From contig OY970276.1 of assembly GCA_963715785.1 (NCBI GenBank), forward strand, positions 2,170,001-2,234,000: DNA of 64,000 bases, given 5' to 3'. Of the stretch, positions 34,338-41,991 are shown piece after piece (position 1 is the stretch's first letter; every line of letters starts with the position of its first letter). The notes under the pieces were generated by a model. It was not told where the DNA came from. It did not search any database and saw only the letters and a program-made list of their open reading frames with translations. A program made the position numbers and the translations under genes. This DNA comes from LD21 sp963715785. GTDB taxonomy: Bacteria; Bacteroidota; Bacteroidia; Bacteroidales; VadinHA17.

Positions 34338-36689
34338 ATGATAAAGAACTACTTCAAAATCGCCCTCCGGAATATCAGAAGGTATTCAACATATTCAATT
34401 TTGAATATCAGCGGGATGGCTATTGGCATGGCCTGCTCAATCCTTATTCTTTTATGGGTACATGATGAATGGAGCTATGACAGGCATTTCAAAGATGCAG
34501 ATAATATTTATCGTGTTCTCGAAAAAACAATAAGTATTGATGGCCATCTGTTTCAGGAAGCTAAACCACCAACTGCTTTGGCAGCTGCTTTAAAAGAGCA
34601 ATATCCTGAAATATTAAGATCCGCAAAATACCTGACCTTTCCTGTTTCATTGCAAAAAGGCGATGAATATATATCTGAAGTGGTTGCTTTTGCTGATCAG
34701 GACTTTTTAAAAATGTTTGATATCGAATTTAAACGTGGTGATATAAACAGCGTTTTCAATGGCCCTCATAATATAGTTCTGACAGAAGAGATGGCCCATA
34801 AATACTTTGGTAATGATGATCCTATTGGTAAAACATTGAAGCCATCGGGTTTTTTATTCACGGTTGCAGGTGTTGTAAAGAGTTTGCCACATAATAGTCA
34901 CTTGAAATTTGATTTTTTAGTTCCTTTTGAATATTTAAAAGGAATGGGTTTAAATTTGAATGACTGGGGTGCTCATGGCAGTTGTTATTCTTACATAGAG
35001 CTAAAACCAGGAACTGACAGTAAATTCGTCGACAATAAAATTAAAGATATTGTCCAGATTAATTTGAAGGATCCGGTTTATAAACCTGAGATCTTTCTTC
35101 AAAACGTAAAAAAGATTCATTTGTACTCTTCAGGCAAATATGCTTTCGATCTTCCGGGTATGGGTGATATAACATACGTAAGTATTCTTGGCGTCGTTGC
35201 TGTTTTTATACTCCTGATTGCAAGCATAAACTTTATGAGCCTGGCAACAGCTCAATCAACCAGAAGGGCAAAAGAAATTGGAATGCGGAAAATATCGGGT
35301 GCAAGTAAAACAAAAATAATCTTCCAGTTCTTAGGAGAAACACTGCTGATCGTATTGGCGGCTCATGTAATTGCCATGATCCTGGTTGAATTGTTTCTGC
35401 ATGGCTTTAATAATCTTACAGGAAAACAATTATTTGTTGATTACCAAAACGCTGGTTTATATGTTTTTCTGATCACAGTTGTACTGGTTTGCACTTTATT
35501 GGCCGGAAGCTATCCCGCACTGTATTTGTCTTCTTTAAAGCCTTTGAATATTATAAATGGTATAATAAATAAACCCGGGAAGGCAGGTTTCAGGAGAGTC
35601 ATTGTTGTTCTCCAGTTTTCTTTGTCTTTCCTGCTTATCACATTCACTCTGATTGCAGGAAGTCAGCTTAAATTTTTGCAGCATGGGAATCTTGGCCTTA
35701 ATATCAGCAACATAGGTCATTTCAGATCCAATGGTATTCGTGACGAAACTTTAAAAGCAGAACTTGCCAACAATCCTGATATATTGAGTACAACGATAGA
35801 AGCTCCGGATGTTTTCGATGCTGATGGAACTGCACAAAGTTTTGACTGGGAAGGCAATAAGGTCAATGGAGAGTTTTATTTCAGTGCTCTTTATACTGAT
35901 GCGGATTTTGCAAAAACATTTCAGCTTGAGCTTACGGACGGACGTTTCTTTTCTGCGGATTTTCCAGGTGACACTACTGCAGTGGTGATCAATGAAACAG
36001 CATTAAAGCTCATTGGCTTTAAGGAACCAATTGGAAAGATATTAACCAGCGGTGGAACTAAATTCAGAATTATCGGAGTAGTAAGAGATTTTCATATTAA
36101 ATCATTACACACAATAATTGAACCACTTGCCATGCTGAAATTGAACGGAATGTACGGTAATTGCTATGTAAGAATGAAGTCCGGTCACATTACCTCAACA
36201 GTTGATTTTATAAAGAAGATTTATAAATCACATAACCTTGACTCTCCATTGCAGTTTAAGTTTCTGGATGATGAGTATGATAATTTATACCGGACAGAAC
36301 AGAGAATAGGCAAAATACTTGGGTACTCCTCTATTCTCGCTATTTTAATCTCATGTATGGGGCTTATTGGATTATCATTATTCATGATTGAAATCCGCAC
36401 TAAAGAGGTTGGGATAAGGAAAGTGAATGGAGCTAAAGCACTTAAGATATTCATTTTGTTATCAAAAGAATATCTTGTATTAGTATTGATTTCAATACTG
36501 ATCGCAAGCCCTATTGCCTGGTATGGTATCAATAAATGGTTGCAAAGCTATGCATACCGGATTACCTTAAATCCGTGGATTTTTGCTCTGGTTGGAGTTA
36601 TTGTATTGATTATCGCATTACTTACAGTTGGTTTTCAATCCTACCGGGCTGCAAGGAGAAATCCGGTCGATGCACTGAGGTATGAATAG
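34338..36689 (+). CDS. FtsX-like/MacB-type ABC transporter permease, copy 1
   Basis: 783 residues. A membrane segment at about 20-40, a MacB-type periplasmic domain (about 45-245), an FtsX block of three segments (about 280-405), a fourth linking segment near 425, a second periplasmic domain and a second FtsX block (about 665-780) ending RRNPVDALRYE. This two-fold FtsX architecture is typical of Bacteroidota export permeases working with a separate ATPase; none is encoded here. Heptamer repeats run up to its start and no ribosome-binding site is visible. Likely under the adjacent NtrC-type regulator. Confidence 0.85.
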   Translation: MIKNYFKIALRNIRRYSTYSILNISGMAIGMACSILILLWVHDEWSYDRHFKDADNIYRVLEKTISIDGHLFQEAKPPTALAAALKEQYPEILRSAKYLTFPVSLQKGDEYISEVVAFADQDFLKMFDIEFKRGDINSVFNGPHNIVLTEEMAHKYFGNDDPIGKTLKPSGFLFTVAGVVKSLPHNSHLKFDFLVPFEYLKGMGLNLNDWGAHGSCYSYIELKPGTDSKFVDNKIKDIVQINLKDPVYKPEIFLQNVKKIHLYSSGKYAFDLPGMGDITYVSILGVVAVFILLIASINFMSLATAQSTRRAKEIGMRKISGASKTKIIFQFLGETLLIVLAAHVIAMILVELFLHGFNNLTGKQLFVDYQNAGLYVFLITVVLVCTLLAGSYPALYLSSLKPLNIINGIINKPGKAGFRRVIVVLQFSLSFLLITFTLIAGSQLKFLQHGNLGLNISNIGHFRSNGIRDETLKAELANNPDILSTTIEAPDVFDADGTAQSFDWEGNKVNGEFYFSALYTDADFAKTFQLELTDGRFFSADFPGDTTAVVINETALKLIGFKEPIGKILTSGGTKFRIIGVVRDFHIKSLHTIIEPLAMLKLNGMYGNCYVRMKSGHITSTVDFIKKIYKSHNLDSPLQFKFLDDEYDNLYRTEQRIGKILGYSSILAILISCMGLIGLSLFMIEIRTKEVGIRKVNGAKALKIFILLSKEYLVLVLISILIASPIAWYGINKWLQSYAYRITLNPWIFALVGVIVLIIALLTVGFQSYRAARRNPVDALRYE

Positions 36690-36782
36690 GGAGGTGTGAG
36701 GCGTGAGGCTGAGGTGTGAGGAAAGAAAGGGGGAATGGGAGAAAAGGAGATTGTTTCGCTTCGCTCGCAATGACTTACAAGT
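36687..36782. repeat. Post-permease GTGTGAGGCGTGAGG repeat and a GCTTCGCTCGC element
   Basis: Straight after the stop comes GGAGGTGTGAGGCGTGAGG, then GAGGTGTGAGGAAAGAA; almost the same words follow the second permease at 39287-39313. Bases 36749-36774 (GATTGTTTCGCTTCGC then TCGCAATGAC) resemble a dispersed repeat known from many Bacteroidota intergenic regions. The shared tail supports duplication of the gene with its flank. Confidence 0.6.
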
Positions 36783-36937
36783 AACAGCAACAAGCACCCA
36801 GCACCAAGCAACAAGAACAAGCACCCAGCACCCAGCACCCAGCACCAGCAACAAGCACCCAGCACCCAGCACCAAGCAACAAGCAACAAGCACCCAGCAC
36901 CCAGCACCAAGCAACAAGCAACAAGCACCCAGCAACT
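36783..36937. repeat. Heptamer repeat array abutting the second permease
   Basis: About 20 heptamers of the type C(A/C)AGCA(A/C), in mixed order CAAGCAC, CCAGCAC and CAAGCAA, fill the region and stop one base before the ATG at 36938. The array is longer and ordered differently from the one before copy 1. Confidence 0.85.
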
Positions 36938-39286
36938 ATGATTAAGAACTACTTCAAGATAGCTCTTAGGAATATCAAAAGGCATGCAACTTATTCAATT
37001 CTGAATGTCAGTGGCATGGCTATTGGCATGGCCTCTGCGATATTGATTCTTCTATGGGTACAGAATGAATGGAGCTTTGACAGGCATTTTGAAAATGCAG
37101 ATGAGCTTTTCCGTGTAATTGAAAATCAAAATCTTACAGCAGGTGGAAGCTCACTGATAGTGCCTGTTCCCGGGGCATTAGCTCAAGCACTTAAAGAAGA
37201 ATATCCTGAAATTATAAGAGCAGTAAGGTTATGTCCTAATCCTTTGACGCTTCAAAAGAAAGGTGAATTCATAGAAGAGACTGTAATCTCGACGGATAAG
37301 GACTTCCTGAAAATGTTCGGTATCAGGTTTATCCGTGGTGATATCAACACAGCTTTAGATGATCCGCATAGTATTGTGATTACTGAAGAAACAGCCAAAA
37401 AATATTTTGCTAACGAAGACGCATTGGGCAAAACGCTGGCATCACGTGGCTTCAACGTAACTGTAACAGGTGTTGTTAAAAGTATGCCTGAAAATAGCCA
37501 TATCCAATTTAATATTTTGATCCCTGTTGAATGGTTATCCGGATTAGCTGCTCATACAGATGGCTGGAATGAGAGGTTTAATACTTACATTGAACTTAAA
37601 AAAGGGACAGAAAGTAAAATAGTTGAAGCAAAAATTCATGACTTTATTAAGAAACATAATAAGGAATCGAATTCGGAGATTTTTCTTCAAAACATCAAAA
37701 AAGTTCATTTATATTCTTTAGGGAAATATTTTGCAGATAGCTACGGAACAGGTGATATTACTTATGTCCGGATTCTTAGCCTGATAGCTATTTTCATCCT
37801 TATTATTGCATGTATAAACTTTCTAAATCTTTCAACAGCACAATCAGTCAGGAGGGCCAGGGAAATAGGTGTACGAAAAGTATCAGGAGCCAATAAACAA
37901 AAAATAATCCTTCAATTTTTGGGAGAATCTCTACTGATTGTATTGGTGGCCCATATAATTGCAATGATTTTTGTTGAATTGTTTTTGCCTGGCTTTAATA
38001 ATCTTATAGGAAAGCATTTGTCTGTAAACTATCAGAGTGCCGGTTTGTATATTGGATTATTCACCGTTATATTATTTTGCAGTCTGCTGGCGGGTGGTTA
38101 TCCTGCATTCTACCTTTCTTCTTTAAAACCACTGGATGTAATAAAGGGTACTGTTAATAAAAATCCCGGTAATGTCGGATTCAGAAGAATACTGGTAATA
38201 TTTCAGTTCACCCTTTCTATACTGCTTATTACATGCACATTAATTATTGAAAATCAGCTTAAATATATACAGAACAAAAATCTTGGGTTCAACAAAGAGA
38301 ATATAGGTTATTTTATGTTCCCTACACGTCCGTCAGATCCTAAACTGGAAACTTTAAAGAAAGAACTAATCAGAAATCCAGATATACTTAATGTGACAAG
38401 AGCAGGTAATCCTTTCTACAATGAGGGCACCAGGAATGGTTTTACCTGGGAGGGAAAAGGTGAAGGTAATGACGTATATTTTCATATGGTTGGCGTTGAT
38501 CCTGATTATGCCGATACCTACAAACTTGAACTTAAGGTCGGGCGCTTCTTTTCTTCTGAATTTCAAACTGATAAAACAGCTATCGTAATAAATGAGGAAG
38601 CGGGAAAAATCATTGGTTTTAACAATCCAGTTGGGGCAACGATTAAAACTTCCCGTGGGTCAAAATATAATATAATCGGAGTAGTAAAAGATTTTCACAT
38701 TCAGTCGCTGCATCACAAAATTGGACCAGTAATTATGCAATTGAATGAGTCGAACAATTTCTATATCAGAATGAAACCTGACAAAATAGTTCCTGTTGTT
38801 GAGTTTGTAAAAAAGACTTTTAAAGCGTTTGACCCTGGGTTACCAATAGATTTTCACTTTCTTGACAACGATTATGATAACCTTTACCGGACAGAGAAAA
38901 GAATGAGTAAAATTTTTGGATATTTCTCTCTGCTTGCTATTGTAATTTCCTGCCTTGGATTGATTGGATTATCCTCTTTCATGACACAGCGTAGGACTAA
39001 AGAGATAGGAATAAGGAAAATTAACGGTGCAAGGTCTATGGAGATTTTCTCATTGCTTTCAGGAGAATATCTGATATGGGTAATGATCTCAATTGTAATT
39101 GCCAGTCCTGTTGCCTGGTATGTAATGAATAAATGGCTGCTAAACTTTGCATACCGTATTGACATAAGCTGGTGGGTATTTGCTGTAGCTGGTTTTATTG
39201 CGTTGTTTATTGCATTACTGACAATCAGCTTTCAATCGTTTAGAGCAGCCAGTAAAAATCCGGTTGAGGCACTGCGATATGAATAG
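36938..39286 (+). CDS. FtsX-like/MacB-type ABC transporter permease, copy 2
   Basis: 782 residues, a clear paralogue of the gene just upstream with the same layout: first membrane segment near 20-40, MacB-type periplasmic domain, FtsX block (about 280-405), second periplasmic domain, FtsX block (about 665-780), ending SKNPVEALRYE. The first 30 residues are nearly identical between copies, and the periplasmic domains differ more, as expected if the copies handle different partners. No ATPase gene is adjacent. Confidence 0.85.
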   Translation: MIKNYFKIALRNIKRHATYSILNVSGMAIGMASAILILLWVQNEWSFDRHFENADELFRVIENQNLTAGGSSLIVPVPGALAQALKEEYPEIIRAVRLCPNPLTLQKKGEFIEETVISTDKDFLKMFGIRFIRGDINTALDDPHSIVITEETAKKYFANEDALGKTLASRGFNVTVTGVVKSMPENSHIQFNILIPVEWLSGLAAHTDGWNERFNTYIELKKGTESKIVEAKIHDFIKKHNKESNSEIFLQNIKKVHLYSLGKYFADSYGTGDITYVRILSLIAIFILIIACINFLNLSTAQSVRRAREIGVRKVSGANKQKIILQFLGESLLIVLVAHIIAMIFVELFLPGFNNLIGKHLSVNYQSAGLYIGLFTVILFCSLLAGGYPAFYLSSLKPLDVIKGTVNKNPGNVGFRRILVIFQFTLSILLITCTLIIENQLKYIQNKNLGFNKENIGYFMFPTRPSDPKLETLKKELIRNPDILNVTRAGNPFYNEGTRNGFTWEGKGEGNDVYFHMVGVDPDYADTYKLELKVGRFFSSEFQTDKTAIVINEEAGKIIGFNNPVGATIKTSRGSKYNIIGVVKDFHIQSLHHKIGPVIMQLNESNNFYIRMKPDKIVPVVEFVKKTFKAFDPGLPIDFHFLDNDYDNLYRTEKRMSKIFGYFSLLAIVISCLGLIGLSSFMTQRRTKEIGIRKINGARSMEIFSLLSGEYLIWVMISIVIASPVAWYVMNKWLLNFAYRIDISWWVFAVAGFIALFIALLTISFQSFRAASKNPVEALRYE

Positions 39287-39320
39287 GAAGGTGTGAGGCG
39301 TGAGGAAAGAATGGGAGAAT

Positions 39321-40376
39321 TTAATGGCTGCCAGACAATACGTAATCCGACTCCTTCACAGCCTGAATAAATGCCCTGATATTCACAGTGGGAGTATCAG
39401 GCGCCATCCCGCCCCCGCATGACCAGATAATTCTGGAATGGTCCCCGCATGTACTCATCATTTCACTGACGCTTGCCCGCACATCGGATTGTGACCCCAT
39501 TGCCAGCACCTCCCTCGGAGGAATATTACCCAATAATGTAACTGTATCACCCGCCAGAGACCTGATCTCACTTAAAGAATGGTTAAAGCTGAAATTGAAC
39601 AGATTGACGCCTATCTCCTTAAGATATTTTGCGCTGATAAGGCCTGACGCATCATTATGAAAGAATTTGACTTTAGCATCAAATGCGCCGTAAATTCTTT
39701 TCATATGCGGAAGAACAAACGTCTCAAAATCGGATTCACCAAGAAATCCAACAATATCATCGAGAATAAGGATCCCGTCGATATCCCTGAATTTTTCAAA
39801 CTGAAGACTCAGCCAGTCAATTACAAAATCGGTAATGGTAGTCAGCCCCTTCTGAGCCTCTTCGGGTGTTAAGGAAAGGGCCAGCAGGAAATCGGTCATC
39901 CCGAACAAAAACGATGCAATATTCAAAGGGCCCCGGCTGGTCGCGAACTTTACCCTGCAATCGTTCTGTTTTATTCTGTCCTCATATCTTTTCAGACGGT
40001 TTATTGAAAATGGAAGAAGACCATCGGTTCTTACATTAGGTTTTAACAGACCTGCGATATTTTCAGCATTAGCGCTGATTTTACTCGGGTATGGAAAATC
40101 ATTCTCACTCCAGACTAGCTTGGATCCGAATGCTGAAGGCTCTGTGCACATTCCAAATTCAGCCCAGAATCCCGGTAAAAACATGACTTCAGGGAATTCC
40201 TTCATCGCCTGTATGTTTGAGTTGAACCAGACCTGAGGATCTGCATAGTAATCAATTATGCTTGAGCCATACCATTTTGGCAACCAGGGACTGTCAACAA
40301 TAAAACCCACAGGTTTTCCATTTGTGACCTTTCCTTCGATAATCTTTATCAGGTTTTCCCAATGTATTTCTTTCAT
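39321..40376 (-). CDS. Uroporphyrinogen decarboxylase (URO-D) family protein
   Basis: 351 residues of the URO-D superfamily, with the C-terminal SCGGGMAPDTPTVNI block typical of the methyltransferase-like (MtaA/CmuA) branch rather than haem synthesis. That branch handles methyl groups on corrinoid or thiol carriers. The gene follows lacI by 93 bases on the same strand and sits in a carbohydrate locus, where such proteins are found without known function. No corrinoid protein is visible nearby, so methyl transfer here is only a possibility. Confidence 0.75.
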   Translation of the reverse strand: MKEIHWENLIKIIEGKVTNGKPVGFIVDSPWLPKWYGSSIIDYYADPQVWFNSNIQAMKEFPEVMFLPGFWAEFGMCTEPSAFGSKLVWSENDFPYPSKISANAENIAGLLKPNVRTDGLLPFSINRLKRYEDRIKQNDCRVKFATSRGPLNIASFLFGMTDFLLALSLTPEEAQKGLTTITDFVIDWLSLQFEKFRDIDGILILDDIVGFLGESDFETFVLPHMKRIYGAFDAKVKFFHNDASGLISAKYLKEIGVNLFNFSFNHSLSEIRSLAGDTVTLLGNIPPREVLAMGSQSDVRASVSEMMSTCGDHSRIIWSCGGGMAPDTPTVNIRAFIQAVKESDYVLSGSH

Positions 40377-40469
40377 AGCTTACAAATTCAATATTCCCAA
40401 CTCGGTTCAAATTCCAGAAACACCTGATTTGTGACAAGGCAATGTAAAAGTAACAAAAATGCAAATTTC

Positions 40470-41534
40470 TTAATTATCACCCGCTGGCATTATTTTGTTA
40501 TTTATTGGCCTGACTGATGACTGACGCAATATCAGTTCAGAATTAAGAATTATTGTACTGACTTTTTCAAACTGTGTTCCTTCAAGAATTTTAATCATTG
40601 TGGAAGCAGCAATCTCTCCCATTTCCCTGCCTGGATAATGAACAGTTGTCAGACTAGGCTCAACTACCTTTGACACAGGGTCATCATTAAAGCCAACAAC
40701 CGCGATGTCTTCCGGGATCCTGTAACCGGCTTTCTTGAGTTCACAGATAGTTGAAGCCGCAGAGCTGTCGTTGGCAGCGAAGATTGCATCAGGCATTGTA
40801 TCGCGCTTCAAGAGCTCCTTCACAATCAATTCCCCTGAGCTGTAACTCAGGTCTGAGACTATTAGAAGGTTCTCATCAAAGGGAACAGAATTATCACTCA
40901 AAGCCTGTTTGAATCCTCTTAATCTGTCGCTGTAAACATTTCTGTTAAGGTTTCCTGTAACAGCGGCTATTATTCTGCACCCACGATCTATAAGATGTTG
41001 TGCGGCATCATATCCCGACTTAAAATTGTCAATAACAACGCATATGCAATTGCTCTGGCAAAAAACCCTGTCAAAAAAAAGTATCGGGATATTTTTCCTG
41101 AATACATTCTGAAAATGATCCAGGTTTTTCGTTTCAGAGGAAAGAGAAACAAGGAAGCCATCGACGCGGCTGTTAAACAATGCCTGGATGTTTTCAGCCT
41201 CAAGGGATACTGATTCTTCAGACTGACTGATAAGCAGCTGGTAGCCCTCCTGTTTCGCCACTTTTTCCATTCCGGAAATGACTGTGGACATAAAATGACT
41301 GTCGATCCTGGGTATGACAACTCCCAGCGTCCGGGTTCTTTTAAGCCTCAGGCTGGTAGCAAACTTATTCGGTTGATACCCCATTTCAGCTGCAACCTGA
41401 ATAATTTTCCTGCGAACCTCTTTCCTTACCTGGGGGTTGTTGTTCAATCCCCTTGATACAGTAGAGGCCGAAATATTGAGCGCTCTGGAAATATCATATA
41501 TTGTTATTTCTCCTTTTTTCTTTGAAGCTGCCAT
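40470..41534 (-). CDS. LacI-family transcriptional regulator
   Basis: 354 residues. N-terminal helix-turn-helix (about 12-35, IYDISRALNISASTVSRGLNN) with a hinge helix (MGYQPNKFATSLRLKRT), then a periplasmic-binding-type sugar sensor domain (GVVIPRIDSHFM, FNDDPVSKVVEPSLTTVHYPG). It likely represses the glucuronoxylan genes until a sugar binds. A palindrome of the LacI operator type lies 53 bases before its start and a second one covers the susC promoter, so both its own gene and susCD are probable targets. Confidence 0.92.
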   Translation of the reverse strand: MAASKKKGEITIYDISRALNISASTVSRGLNNNPQVRKEVRRKIIQVAAEMGYQPNKFATSLRLKRTRTLGVVIPRIDSHFMSTVISGMEKVAKQEGYQLLISQSEESVSLEAENIQALFNSRVDGFLVSLSSETKNLDHFQNVFRKNIPILFFDRVFCQSNCICVVIDNFKSGYDAAQHLIDRGCRIIAAVTGNLNRNVYSDRLRGFKQALSDNSVPFDENLLIVSDLSYSSGELIVKELLKRDTMPDAIFAANDSSAASTICELKKAGYRIPEDIAVVGFNDDPVSKVVEPSLTTVHYPGREMGEIAASTMIKILEGTQFEKVSTIILNSELILRQSSVRPINNKIMPAGDN

Positions 41535-41586
41535 AATGAGTCAAAATAACAAATAAAACATAAATAACAGAAATATTTTTAAATAT

Positions 41587-41608
41587 ATTTTGCAATCGGT
41601 TGCAAAAT
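41587..41608. promoter_or_regulatory. LacI-type operator between lacI and the symporter remnant
   Basis: TTTTGCAATCGGTTGCAAAA is a 20-bp near-perfect palindrome with the central CG usual for LacI operators. It matches the site at 44997-45010. It can act on the divergent lacI gene and on the (now broken) gene at 41728. Confidence 0.75.
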
Positions 41609-41727
41609 AAAATCTTTTATTTAAATTTATTTGGTTTTAGAGAATAAATTAAGGAGGTCAGTTAAATTTTGACTCTAATTCCTGCAGAACTTATACCTTG
41701 TATAAATATATCTAACCTATTGATTTT

Positions 41728-41897
41728 ATGCGAACAGAAACCGGAAAACTATCTGTCAGGGAAAAGGCAGGTTATAGTCTCGGAAATGGAGCTGCCAACT
41801 TTATCTTTCAGACATTCATGCCTTTACAGGGCGGAACGAGAATTACAAACCCAAACCTGCTTTCTATTCTGTGATCAAAACTGCAAATATATGTTAG
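41728..41897 (+). pseudogene. Symporter N-terminus joined out of frame to a GH10-like xylanase tail
   Basis: From the ATG at 41728, 31 codons (ETGKLSVREKAGYSLG, GAANFIFQTFM) match the start of GPH-family sugar:cation symporters; a full one has about 450 residues. The frame then ends at 41874. Starting near 41832, another frame reads NENYKPKPAFYSVIKTAN and stops at 41897; PKPAxYxV is typical of the C-terminal end of GH10 xylanases. The simplest reading is one deletion that removed most of both genes. Both matches are short and made by eye, the second less certain. The 457-base gap 41535-41991 holds this and the operator. Confidence 0.6.
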
Positions 41898-41991
41898 GAT
41901 GCCTGTTAATTCTCTATGAAGAAATTTTTAAAAATAAATATATAAAATTCAATGCTCCTTATCTCGAATTAATATATTAATCCGGAATTAT

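Noticed and set aside
34240..36937. CRISPR-like array
   Set aside because: The repeat units are 7-14 bases with no unique spacers and no cas genes nearby.
36618..36985. Two minus-strand open frames of 105 and 114 codons over the second array
   Set aside because: Same cause: repeat-derived Leu/Cys/Gly runs with no family resemblance.
41669..41980. 103-codon open frame between lacI and GH115
   Set aside because: It is a third frame over the symporter/GH10 scar, starts at TTG, and has no recognisable motif.
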